Origin: Spirochaetia bacterium
Lineage (GTDB): Bacteria; Spirochaetota; Spirochaetia; Treponematales; Breznakiellaceae
NCBI GenBank assembly: GCA_026002595.1
Contig: BOBW01000100.1
Location: 1 to 5,887, forward strand
Direction: 5' to 3'
DNA length: 5,887 nucleotides
Below are positions 1 through 5,639 of the stretch, piece by piece. A program made the translations under genes and the position numbers. Within the stretch, counting starts at the first letter, position 1. Each line of letters begins with the position of its first letter. A model generated the notes under the pieces. It was not told the DNA's origin. It worked only from the letters and a program-made list of their open reading frames with translations, and searched no databases.

Positions 1-2982
1 ATTGGCGTACTCCTGTTTTTGCAAATGCCCTTCCCGATCTACGGTGTAGATGGTCCGGCACACGGTGTGATATACGCAGGCAGCGCATTTTTTGTCACTG
101 GTACTAATGGTGGTAAAATTGCCGCTTTGTATTTCCTGGGCATATTGGGCAGTTTTTTCATTAAACTCATTCATGATCAAATCGAATGGCGATATATCGT
201 CGTTTGTATCATTACTGTTGGCCCGGGTGATCCGGTCTTTTTCACGGTAAGGTGTTTTTTTCCCGTTCACCGCATCCTGTATCACGCCGAATATCACGGT
301 CGGCTTTACATGAAGGATGCTGAAAAAGAGCGCTCCCTGCACCTTGCCGCCGCCCTTGTTTTCCGCCAGAGTGAGGTACATCGGCAGCTGGAAATTTTCA
401 AGCCCCGTTTCCCCATTGCCGATGCAGGGTTTACGCTTAGGGGCGGCGCCCAGTTTGAAATCAACGATGACGCTTACCGGATCTTTTGCATTACCGGCGG
501 GATCTTCCAGAATGCAGTCAATGATCCCTGTGATGCAGTAATCCTGATCCGGAGCATCCCAGGTGTATTTCTTTTCGGTGCCGATAATCCGGTAATTTGC
601 AAAGTAACGTAAAAAGGCAATCAGAAAAACCCTGACCTGCTCCTGTACCGCCCCCTGCTGTTCCCGCAGCAGCCGCAGGGTCAGTGCGCTTAAAGCATAA
701 GTTTCCCCTGACAGCCTGGGAAGCAGGGCGAATGTTTCAGTAATACTGTTATTAAGAAAACACTGATATGATTCTGAAAATGTTTCATCTTTTTGTAATG
801 AGAGAAGGCCCCCCTCTTCCTGTATGATGGTGCTGAAAAAATGTTCCAGCACCGCATGATACAGGGAGCCTAAAATGTTATCCGCCATTAAAGTGGTTTC
901 CATGCGGACATCTTCCAGTTTAAGGATGTTGCGGAAAAGCCATTCCATGGCGCACCGGTAATAGGGCTCCATGGCGGAAGCGGATACCCGTATCTTGCCG
1001 GAATCGGTGCTGCGGAAGCGTTTCTGTATCAGTTCTATCAGCAGGGGATCTGTGATGCTGTTATTCCTGCCGCTTTTGTCATTATGCCGCCGCCCGGCCC
1101 ATTCGGTAAAACTTTCTTTCTGCAATGAATGAAGATTCTGCGGAAAGGCCGCCCCGGCATTGCCTGATTGCAGGCCCTGAAAAAAGTTATGCTCCTCCTG
1201 GTAAGCATCATGGGCAAAGGATGTTGTATCGGTTTCCCCGTAACGGAGGCGGGGCTTTTCAGTGACATTAAGCCTGCTGTGGGGAATGGCGTAACCGGAA
1301 AAGGATTGCTGGCTGCAAAAAAAGGCAGCCGGTTTTTCGGAATTGAGTTTATGCAGGTTGATGAATGCCTCAGACGCATCCTGATCACGGATATCAAGTT
1401 TATCACGTTTGCTGCGGGGCAGAAAGGCAAGCCGGGAAAAAACCGCCGTAAGGTTATCCTGGGCTGCGCCCAGAACAATGTGACAGGCAAAGGGCGCGGG
1501 CGCCGCGGTGCGGTAGGGGAGAATTGAAACCCCGGAAGATGCTTTCTGGGGAAGGTAGGTTTTTTCCTGCAAATGTTCCACAAAGAAAGTATACGGGTCG
1601 GGGGCCCTGGCATCGGGAAATGATTTTTCAATTTCGATTAAGAGGAGCAGTTCCGACACACAGCGGGAAAGGATCATGTCCGATTCGGGAAGGCATTCAT
1701 CCATGTTGAGAAAATGCCCCCGGAAGACAAAATACTGTCTGCGGATTTCTTCAAAGGAATCGGCGCGGCATATATTGCCGATATCTTTTTTCAGGGTGCG
1801 GTACAGGGCGTGGGCCCGTTCTTCCCGGCTCCCCGCAGGGGCGCTGAACGCGTCTTCCCACACATCAATGTTTTTATCATCAGATTCAGTTCCATCAACT
1901 TCTTTCCATGAACAGATGCAGTTATTTTTGATCCCGAAATCAATGAGCTGATCGATCACGGCCCGGTCCTTCCAGGGGAGATGGCTGTTGAGCAAAAGAT
2001 TTGCCACGGCGTCAAAGGAAAAGCCTTGGGAAAAACAGTTTGACAGGGCAGGAAAAAATTGACCCGCAGGCCAGGATGCCAATGGTTTTCCCTCGCGGTG
2101 AACCGCCGGAATGTTCCGGTTGGCAAATTCCCGGAGCAGGTATGGCTCGTAGTTTTCCTCATCAGGGACGCTCACCGCAATGGCGTCCCAGCTTAGCTGC
2201 TCATGCTCAACCAGGGCGCGGATGTACAGGGCCGCTTCGGTAATTTCGCTGCGGGCGTTGGTGTAGAAAAAAGTTTTGTGCGGCTTTTCCGCAGCGCCGG
2301 TTTCCGCAAGCCGCACAATGGTGACATGTTCCGCGTTTTCAAGGAGCGCTTCGTATTCGGCAAAGTCAGTCAGGGATTCTGAAAAAAAGATGAAACATTC
2401 TTTGCCGTTATCATCAAAGGGCGGCTTCTCCCAGGCCGGTTCAAACAGACCGTGGCTGTCAAGAAATTGCTGATACCGTAACGCCAGGGTGCAGAGGTCC
2501 CGGTCATCGTTGTCAAAGTTATTATCAACGGCGGCGATTTCCCCTGCGGTGTCGGCAGTAGTAATGGAAGAAACCGGCCGGCCCGTTGATTTTTCAAACC
2601 ATGATCCAAGCTGGGAAAGCACCTTGGTGAGCCAAGGCACAAAGGATGATGCGGTGTGGGCGTATTCGGGGGGAATAAGGGAAATGAACAGGGGCGTATC
2701 ACCTGATCTGCAAAGCGCCGCATTTTCTTCTATCAGGCGGCTCACAAAGATTTTCCGTAAAAGGGATGGCACACTTTTTTTGTCCTGCATCCGGGACCGG
2801 ATGGATTCCTGTTTGAAGGTATCCCATGCCATGAACTGCTCCATCGCGATCGTCCCGCCATCCTGTAACTTCAGGAGCCTGTCCGCCCAAAGGTCCGCCG
2901 CAATTCCCGTGGGGAACACAAAGAGTGCGTGGGGGTTTTTGCTTTTTTCCAGGAGCAGGTCTTCGATAGGGTTAGTGTTCAT
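1..2982 (-). CDS. AddB/RexB-like PD-(D/E)XK exonuclease subunit, 3' end beyond window
   Basis: This is the nuclease/scaffold subunit of an AddAB-type (RexAB) helicase-nuclease, which resects double-strand breaks for RecA in the cytoplasm. The frame starts at ATG 2982, with GGAG five bases upstream, and stays open for 994 codons to the window edge. The N-terminus (residues 20-40, FVFPTG...) and a segment at about 484-530 (GVSILPYR... IVLGAAQDN) resemble the inactive UvrD-like helicase part of AddB. The nuclease domain spans about 670-980. It shows RVSASAMEPYYRC, then G705-SLYH709, D822 in GIIDC, D841-F-K843, and Q865-x3-Y869. Four cysteines, C677 and C966-x2-C969-x5-C975, match the AddB iron-sulfur pattern, including the x2 and x5 spacing. 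No Walker A motif is seen near the N-terminus, unlike Firmicutes AddB, and the protein is shorter than the roughly 1170 residues of Bacillus AddB. An addA-like helicase gene would be expected downstream, outside the window (inference). RecB-family orphan nucleases are the alternative. Confidence 0.88.
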   Translation of the reverse strand, partial: MNTNPIEDLLLEKSKNPHALFVFPTGIAADLWADRLLKLQDGGTIAMEQFMAWDTFKQESIRSRMQDKKSVPSLLRKIFVSRLIEENAALCRSGDTPLFISLIPPEYAHTASSFVPWLTKVLSQLGSWFEKSTGRPVSSITTADTAGEIAAVDNNFDNDDRDLCTLALRYQQFLDSHGLFEPAWEKPPFDDNGKECFIFFSESLTDFAEYEALLENAEHVTIVRLAETGAAEKPHKTFFYTNARSEITEAALYIRALVEHEQLSWDAIAVSVPDEENYEPYLLREFANRNIPAVHREGKPLASWPAGQFFPALSNCFSQGFSFDAVANLLLNSHLPWKDRAVIDQLIDFGIKNNCICSWKEVDGTESDDKNIDVWEDAFSAPAGSREERAHALYRTLKKDIGNICRADSFEEIRRQYFVFRGHFLNMDECLPESDMILSRCVSELLLLIEIEKSFPDARAPDPYTFFVEHLQEKTYLPQKASSGVSILPYRTAAPAPFACHIVLGAAQDNLTAVFSRLAFLPRSKRDKLDIRDQDASEAFINLHKLNSEKPAAFFCSQQSFSGYAIPHSRLNVTEKPRLRYGETDTTSFAHDAYQEEHNFFQGLQSGNAGAAFPQNLHSLQKESFTEWAGRRHNDKSGRNNSITDPLLIELIQKRFRSTDSGKIRVSASAMEPYYRCAMEWLFRNILKLEDVRMETTLMADNILGSLYHAVLEHFFSTIIQEEGGLLSLQKDETFSESYQCFLNNSITETFALLPRLSGETYALSALTLRLLREQQGAVQEQVRVFLIAFLRYFANYRIIGTEKKYTWDAPDQDYCITGIIDCILEDPAGNAKDPVSVIVDFKLGAAPKRKPCIGNGETGLENFQLPMYLTLAENKGGGKVQGALFFSILHVKPTVIFGVIQDAVNGKKTPYREKDRITRANSNDTNDDISPFDLIMNEFNEKTAQYAQEIQSGNFTTISTSDKKCAACVYHTVCRTIYTVDREGHLQKQEYAN

Positions 2983-2987
2983 AAGGA

Positions 2988-2991
2988 CTCC
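2988..2991 (-). promoter_or_regulatory. Ribosome binding site of the AddB-like gene
   Basis: On the minus strand GGAG lies five bases before ATG 2982. It supports that ATG as the start, and the protein sequence is family-like from the first residues on. Confidence 0.6.
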
Positions 2992-2997
2992 GAAAAC

Positions 2998-3026
2998 AGT
3001 ATATGCGCCGAAGGGTTTTCCCGCAA
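2998..3026 (-). promoter_or_regulatory. Candidate sigma-70 promoter for the AddB-like gene
   Basis: On the minus strand TTGCGG (3026-3021) and TATACT (3003-2998) are separated by exactly 17 bp. The predicted start would fall near 2991, at the edge of the Shine-Dalgarno, so the untranslated leader would be very short. The -10 box is good (5 of 6) and the -35 is weaker (4 of 6). A spirochaete or other host may use different consensus weights. Confidence 0.4.
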
Positions 3027-3036
3027 GCGGCGCCGC
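3027..3036. repeat. Perfect 10-bp palindrome between divergent promoters
   Basis: GCGGCGCCGC is a perfect palindrome just upstream of the -35 boxes of the two divergent promoter candidates. It could be an operator for a dimeric regulator or simply a GC-rich chance palindrome. No second copy is seen in the window. Confidence 0.3.
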
Positions 3037-3050
3037 CTGATTGGATGCCC

Positions 3051-3079
3051 TTGTCAAATTTCTCTATCCATCATAAGAT
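3051..3079 (+). promoter_or_regulatory. Candidate sigma-70 promoter for the cupin-led operon
   Basis: TTGTCA (3051-3056) and TAAGAT (3074-3079) are separated by 17 bp, with 5 of 6 and 4 of 6 consensus matches. The predicted start near 3086 leaves about ten bases before the cupin ATG, just enough to include the AGAGG ribosome site. It would drive the cupin, the AT-rich gene and the esterase, because no other convincing promoter was seen between them. Confidence 0.45.
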
Positions 3080-3095
3080 ATCACAAGAGGCTAAA

Positions 3096-3551
3096 ATGAG
3101 TGCAGCAAACTGCGGCGATCCCGCATACTGGATAAACAAGCTGGACCTCAAGCCCCACAACGAAGGGGGCTGGTACCGGGAAACCTGGCTTTCCGATCAG
3201 GTGATCCCCGCCGACAGCCTGCCCCCGGACTACGGTGAGAGCCGCCGCGCAAGCAGCCTGATCTATTATCTGCTCCAGGGGGATGAAGTTTCTCGCTGGC
3301 ATAAAGTCCGTTCAGCGGAAATCTGGCTCTGGCATGCGGGCGGCCTTTTGGAACTCAGCCTGGGGGGTAGGGGAGTGCGGCCCGTTTTTGAAACAACAGA
3401 GCTTTTGGGCGATGACCCTGATCAAGACGCATTTTTTCAGCGGGTAGTAGGTGCCGGGGAGTGGCAGTCCGCAAAAATTCGGGAAGGGGCCTTTGTGCTG
3501 GTGTCCTGCGCCGTGTCCCCTGCGTTTCACTGGAAGGATTTTACAATATAA
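3096..3551 (+). CDS. Cupin_5 / DUF985 family protein, apparently short at the C-terminus
   Basis: This 151-residue protein belongs to the DUF985 (Cupin_5) group, a small beta-barrel cupin family whose substrate is not settled. Family landmarks in order are an N-terminal YWINKLDLKPHNEGGWYRET (about 10-29), then SSLIYYLLQGDEVSRWHKV (about 55-73), then SAEIWLWHAGGLLELSL, a VVGAGEWQSA strand and CAVSPAFHWKDF at the end. The HPEGG-type start and the EIW-x-(W/F)HAG core are the strongest signatures. ATG 3096 is chosen because AGAGG precedes it by five bases and the family homology begins right after it. An upstream in-frame start at 3003 would run through the promoter. Family members as I remember them continue some 15-30 residues past the DF motif, whereas this one stops three residues after DF (FTI), where AT-rich DNA begins. 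It is the first gene of a tight three-gene cluster. Confidence 0.85.
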   Translation: MSAANCGDPAYWINKLDLKPHNEGGWYRETWLSDQVIPADSLPPDYGESRRASSLIYYLLQGDEVSRWHKVRSAEIWLWHAGGLLELSLGGRGVRPVFETTELLGDDPDQDAFFQRVVGAGEWQSAKIREGAFVLVSCAVSPAFHWKDFTI

Positions 3552-4045
3552 TGAAATCAAATATACAGCCATATGAATTTAATGAAATAATAAATTCTCT
3601 GGATGAAAATGAAAAGAAACGGGTAAATAGATTACACGAACAGGCGATTTATTTAGGATATGTACCAAAAATATCCTTACTGGGGGAAAAACCCGGTAAT
3701 TGGAAGTGTGAATATAAAAAAAAGAAGGACGTATTATATATATTAAGAATAACAAATGATCAATGGTCTGTTAGGTGTAAACTATTCAATTTGGCAAAAT
3801 ATAATGATGTTTTAAGTAAATGCAATAAACATCTTATAGAAACATTATTAAAAAATTCAGGAGATTGCGGACACCATGGCGGCGGCTGTAAAGGGCCGAT
3901 TGAGTTTTCAATAGATGGTAAAACATATTTAAGATGCAGACATTCTTTTATGTTTACAGATTTACTTGATGAAGATGTTGATAATATAAGAGATTTACTT
4001 GAGTGTGAAAATAGCTATTATAATGGTCAAAACATATCAAATTAG
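3551..4045 (+). CDS. Hypothetical protein, AT-rich, CGHHGGGC motif
   Basis: I do not recognise this 164-residue protein. It is soluble, with no signal peptide or membrane segment, and begins with a charged helix-prone stretch (residues 8-35) followed by a basic YKKKK run (55-59). A beta-like core (VLYILRITNDQWSVRCKLF) comes next. The loop C106-GHHGGG-C113 and a later C129-R-H131 could bind a metal, but this is inference. Seven cysteines in total (53, 76, 91, 106, 113, 129, 152) are many for a cytoplasmic protein. ATG 3551 shares its A with the TAA stop of the cupin, which suggests translational coupling. The nearest purine-rich site (AGGA at 3535-3538) is 12 bases away, rather far. An upstream in-frame ATG at 3461 would read through cupin coding sequence and is less likely. 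Base composition is about 31% GC against 55-60% on both sides, a strong sign of recent transfer. Confidence 0.75.
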   Translation: MKSNIQPYEFNEIINSLDENEKKRVNRLHEQAIYLGYVPKISLLGEKPGNWKCEYKKKKDVLYILRITNDQWSVRCKLFNLAKYNDVLSKCNKHLIETLLKNSGDCGHHGGGCKGPIEFSIDGKTYLRCRHSFMFTDLLDEDVDNIRDLLECENSYYNGQNISN

Positions 4046-4050
4046 GAGGA
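4044..4050 (+). promoter_or_regulatory. Strong ribosome binding site overlapping upstream stop
   Basis: AGGAGGA overlaps the TAG stop (4043-4045) of the AT-rich gene and sits seven bases before the esterase ATG at 4058. It fixes the esterase start and lets ribosomes ending upstream re-initiate. Confidence 0.8.
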
Positions 4051-4057
4051 TAAACAC

Positions 4058-5236
4058 ATGCTGTCAAGTGAATTCAAAGTCAACGCAGCGCTCAGCGAGA
4101 CCGCCGACGCATTCGACCCGCAGCTGCCCCTCGGCGGCCCAATGCAAGGCAATAAGAGCGTACCCGCAGGGATCGAGCTAATCAACGGCGGCAAGGCAAT
4201 TTTACGGTTCAACGCCCCGAACGCAAAATCGGTCATCGTACATATCGGTACCTTGGGAGGACCTGTCACGGAGATGCAGAAAGGCGGGGACGGCATATGG
4301 TCGGCGGCGCTCAATGTCGGGCAGGCCCGTGCGGCCGGTTCCGCACCGTATACCACGCTGTTCTACGAGGTTGACGGCACTTACGCGCTGAACCCCATGT
4401 CGCCGATTGGCTGGAGCCATGCGCATCCGATTAATATCATCGACTTCCCTCAGGACGACACGGACTACTATCTCGCGCAGGACGTGCCGCATGGTACGGT
4501 CGCGAGGGAGTATTACTATTCCAGGACCTGCGGCTGCCTGAAAAGCTGTTTAGTGTACACTCCGCCCGGCTACAGCAAGGGCAAGTACGAGAAGCTCCCG
4601 GTGCTTTATCTGCAGCACGGTTACGGTGAGAATGAAACGAGCTGGGTTCATCTCGGTAAAACAAACTGGATTATGGACAATCTGCTTGCCTCAGGCAAGG
4701 CAGCGCCCTGTATCATCGTGATGAATAACGGCATGGTTCAGACGGAACAAGAGAAGGGATCCCGGGACTGGGATGCCCTGTCCATTGAGGGCCTGCTGCT
4801 CGACGATTGCATACCCTTCATTGAGGCAAATTACCGCGCAGCAACAGACAAGTGGAACCGCGCAATGGCAGGTCTGTCGATGGGTTCGATGCAGACAAGC
4901 GTTGTTACGCTCAAACACCCGGAATCCTTCGGTTATGCGGGAGTTTTCAGCGGCTTTTTGGGAGCATTGGGACCGCTCGGCGGCTCGAACGAGCATTTAA
5001 AAGCGCTCGACGATAAGGCGAAACTCAATTCCGACTACAGGCTGTTTTTCCGCTGTGTCGGAGATACGGATTTTCTGATCGAGCGTTTTCAGGACGAGAG
5101 CAAGATGCTCAGGGAGAAGGGGCTCGCGCCTGACACCGGTTGGGCGGTTCATAAGGAAGTCATCTACTCAGGCGGTCATGACTGGAACGTTTGGCGGCCG
5201 TGCCTGCGGGACTTCCTGTCGCTGATATTCAAATAA
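4058..5236 (+). CDS. Alpha/beta-hydrolase esterase (PF00756, CE1-like) with N-terminal E-set domain
   Basis: This 392-residue serine esterase resembles the feruloyl / acetyl-xylan / enterochelin esterase superfamily. Residues about 35-130 form an immunoglobulin-like E-set module (KAILRFNAPNAKSVIVHIG, then YEVDGTYALNPMSP), as in esterases with an early-set N-terminus. Residues about 145-392 are the hydrolase, with oxyanion-side QHGYGENETSW (186-196), nucleophile elbow GLSMG with S274, likely acid D338 (GDTDF) and H374 in GGHDW. All catalytic parts are present and the length is normal. There is no signal peptide, so it probably acts in the cytoplasm on imported ester-bearing oligosaccharides or siderophore-type esters; the substrate cannot be read from sequence. 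The start is set by AGGAGGA seven bases upstream. It lies 12 bp after the AT-rich gene and likely shares a transcript with it and the cupin. GC content is about 57%, unlike its AT-rich neighbour. Confidence 0.9.
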   Translation: MLSSEFKVNAALSETADAFDPQLPLGGPMQGNKSVPAGIELINGGKAILRFNAPNAKSVIVHIGTLGGPVTEMQKGGDGIWSAALNVGQARAAGSAPYTTLFYEVDGTYALNPMSPIGWSHAHPINIIDFPQDDTDYYLAQDVPHGTVAREYYYSRTCGCLKSCLVYTPPGYSKGKYEKLPVLYLQHGYGENETSWVHLGKTNWIMDNLLASGKAAPCIIVMNNGMVQTEQEKGSRDWDALSIEGLLLDDCIPFIEANYRAATDKWNRAMAGLSMGSMQTSVVTLKHPESFGYAGVFSGFLGALGPLGGSNEHLKALDDKAKLNSDYRLFFRCVGDTDFLIERFQDESKMLREKGLAPDTGWAVHKEVIYSGGHDWNVWRPCLRDFLSLIFK

Positions 5237-5266
5237 AGAATGCCGGCAAACGCATGAAAAAAATTA

Positions 5267-5286
5267 TTCACGGATTTTCACTGATT
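5267..5286. repeat. Two tandem 10-bp units
   Basis: TTCACGGATT is followed at once by TTCACTGATT, identical at 9 of 10 positions. It begins a stretch with roughly ten-base periodicity: AGAATTT also recurs exactly 10 bp apart at 5292 and 5302. It looks like the left part of a composite intergenic repeat element. Confidence 0.6.
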
Positions 5287-5300
5287 AAAATAGAATTTCC

Positions 5301-5411
5301 AAGAATTTAAACCACGAACGACACAAAAAACACGAAAAAAGCACAAAATTTCACAAAAATGTTCGTGTTCGAACCGAAGGTTCGCTTCGTGTGGTTCGTG
5401 GTTAAATTCTT
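5301..5411. repeat. Large imperfect inverted repeat with CACGAA/TTCGTG units
   Basis: The left arm (5301-5324) and right arm (5389-5411) are complementary over about 23 bp with one one-base bulge and one mismatch. The arm core is ACCACGAAC / GTTCGTGGT. CACGAA occurs twice in the left half (5313, 5331) and TTCGTG three times in the right half (5362, 5386, 5395). A small inner hairpin, CGAACC-GAA-GGTTCG, lies at 5370-5384. The element sits between the esterase stop and the pyrB promoter. It may be a dispersed intergenic repeat (REP/MITE-like), and transcribed it could also fold into a long stem that slows or ends esterase transcription. No classical U-tract follows it. Confidence 0.7.
5325..5359. 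other. Phased A-tracts, candidate curved DNA
   Basis: A-runs at 5325-5330, 5335-5340, 5345-5348 and 5355-5359 are centred about 10, 9 and 10.5 bp apart, each preceded by CAC or a close variant. Runs repeated once per helical turn are the standard cause of intrinsic DNA bending. The stretch lies in the spacer of the inverted repeat, about 100 bp upstream of the pyrB -35 box. Confidence 0.55.
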
Positions 5412-5459
5412 AAGTTTATCTGTTTTTTGGAATCAGATGTGTTCGCCGTGAATACCCCC

Positions 5460-5488
5460 TTGCCCATCCCGTTCCTCTGTGCTATAAT
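5460..5488 (+). promoter_or_regulatory. Strong sigma-70 promoter for pyrB with extended -10
   Basis: TTGCCC (5460-5465) is followed after exactly 17 bp by a perfect TATAAT (5483-5488), with TG one base upstream of it (5480-5481), an extended -10. Transcription should begin near 5495-5496, at or next to the A of the leader ATG. This is the best promoter in the window and the only one found before pyrB. Confidence 0.75.
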
Positions 5489-5495
5489 CCCTCTA

Positions 5496-5630
5496 ATGAA
5501 CAGAGCCATCTTGAAGAAAGATAACTGCGCCGCATATGGCCGCCGCCCGGTAAAACCGGACGCCGTCATCTATTTACTGCTGTTGAATTTTGAAAATCGC
5601 CTTTCGGGGCGATTTTTTTTTGCACATTGA
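5496..5630 (+). CDS. Putative pyrB leader peptide, 44 residues (pyrL-like)
   Basis: A 44-codon frame starts at ATG 5496, at the predicted transcription start, so the message would be leaderless. It begins MNRAILKKDN, contains YLLLLNF near the middle (four Leu codons in a row) and ends GRFFFAH. The FFF codons are the U-tract of the terminator. The frame passes through the whole terminator hairpin and stops at TGA 5628-5630, nine bases before the pyrB ATG. A ribosome following RNA polymerase closely would melt the hairpin. This is the arrangement by which low UTP relieves attenuation of pyrBI in E. coli, where pyrL is also 44 codons. The peptide itself need not have a function. No Shine-Dalgarno is seen before 5496, which is the main weakness. 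Confidence 0.5.
   Translation: MNRAILKKDNCAAYGRRPVKPDAVIYLLLLNFENRLSGRFFFAH
5547..5559 (+). other. Small leader hairpin before the attenuator
   Basis: CCGG-TAAAA-CCGG can form a four-pair stem in the leader RNA, about 35 bases before the attenuator. In enterobacterial pyrBI an upstream hairpin aids polymerase pausing, and this could play that part. The nearby CGCCC (5544-5548) could also pair with GGGCG (5607-5611) of the terminator. Both ideas are inference from short complementarity. Confidence 0.25.
5594..5621 (+). terminator. Intrinsic terminator/attenuator upstream of pyrB
   Basis: An eight-pair stem, AAATCGCC (5594-5601) with GGCGATTT (5608-5615), closes a six-base loop TTTCGG and runs into nine T's (5613-5621). 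It lies after the pyrB promoter and 18 bp before the pyrB ATG, too close for another promoter to fit between. Every pyrB transcript must therefore read through it, which makes it an attenuator rather than only an end for the esterase operon. Confidence 0.85.
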
Positions 5631-5635
5631 GGGGG
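5629..5635 (+). promoter_or_regulatory. Ribosome binding site of pyrB
   Basis: GAGGGGG overlaps the TGA of the leader frame (5628-5630). It lies just after the attenuator U-tract, so pyrB translation could be coupled to leader translation. Confidence 0.7.
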
Positions 5636-5639
5636 AAAC

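Larger units (their letters stand above)
5237..5639. other. 403-bp intergenic control region between esterase and pyrB
   Basis: This stretch holds no long gene. From left to right it contains an AT-rich segment with a short palindrome TGCCGGCA (5241-5248), the tandem 10-bp units, the large inverted repeat with phased A-tracts, the pyrB promoter, the leader frame and the attenuator. I see no RNA gene and no PyrR-type binding loop. Confidence 0.7.

Noticed and set aside
19..612. 197-residue plus-strand open frame
   Set aside because: It lies antisense to the conserved nuclease and Fe-S region of the AddB-like gene, so its length is explained by the coding bias of the other strand.
1038..1631. 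197-residue minus-strand open frame
   Set aside because: It overlaps the AddB-like gene in another frame. Its proline- and arginine-rich translation has no domain features and it lacks a ribosome site.
2489..3040. 183-residue plus-strand open frame reaching into the divergent promoter region
   Set aside because: It is antisense to the N-terminal part of the AddB-like gene, has no recognisable domain and no good ribosome site.
3052..3057. Perfect TTGACA on the minus strand as the -35 of the AddB-like gene
   Set aside because: There is no -10 box at 16-19 bp from it. The match arises because TTGTCAA read backwards gives TTGACAA.
3003..3095. Upstream in-frame extension of the cupin gene
   Set aside because: It would translate through the likely promoter and has no family similarity. 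ATG 3096 has a ribosome site and begins just before the conserved part.
4202..4996. Minus-strand open frames opposite the esterase
   Set aside because: They are antisense shadows of a GC-rich gene with a complete catalytic triad, and show no domains of their own.
5241..5248. TGCCGGCA palindrome after the esterase as a terminator
   Set aside because: It gives a stem of four pairs at most with no loop, and no T-run follows.
5267..5411. CRISPR-like array
   Set aside because: The units are about 10 bp, imperfect and not separated by unique spacers of regular length.
5427..5495. Upstream TTG-start extension of the pyrB leader frame
   Set aside because: It lies across and upstream of the promoter, so it would not be in the transcript made from TATAAT 5483-5488.
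5495..5639. PyrR-type attenuation as in Bacillus
   Set aside because: I found no sequence like the conserved PyrR-binding loop in the leader, whereas a leader frame crosses the terminator.
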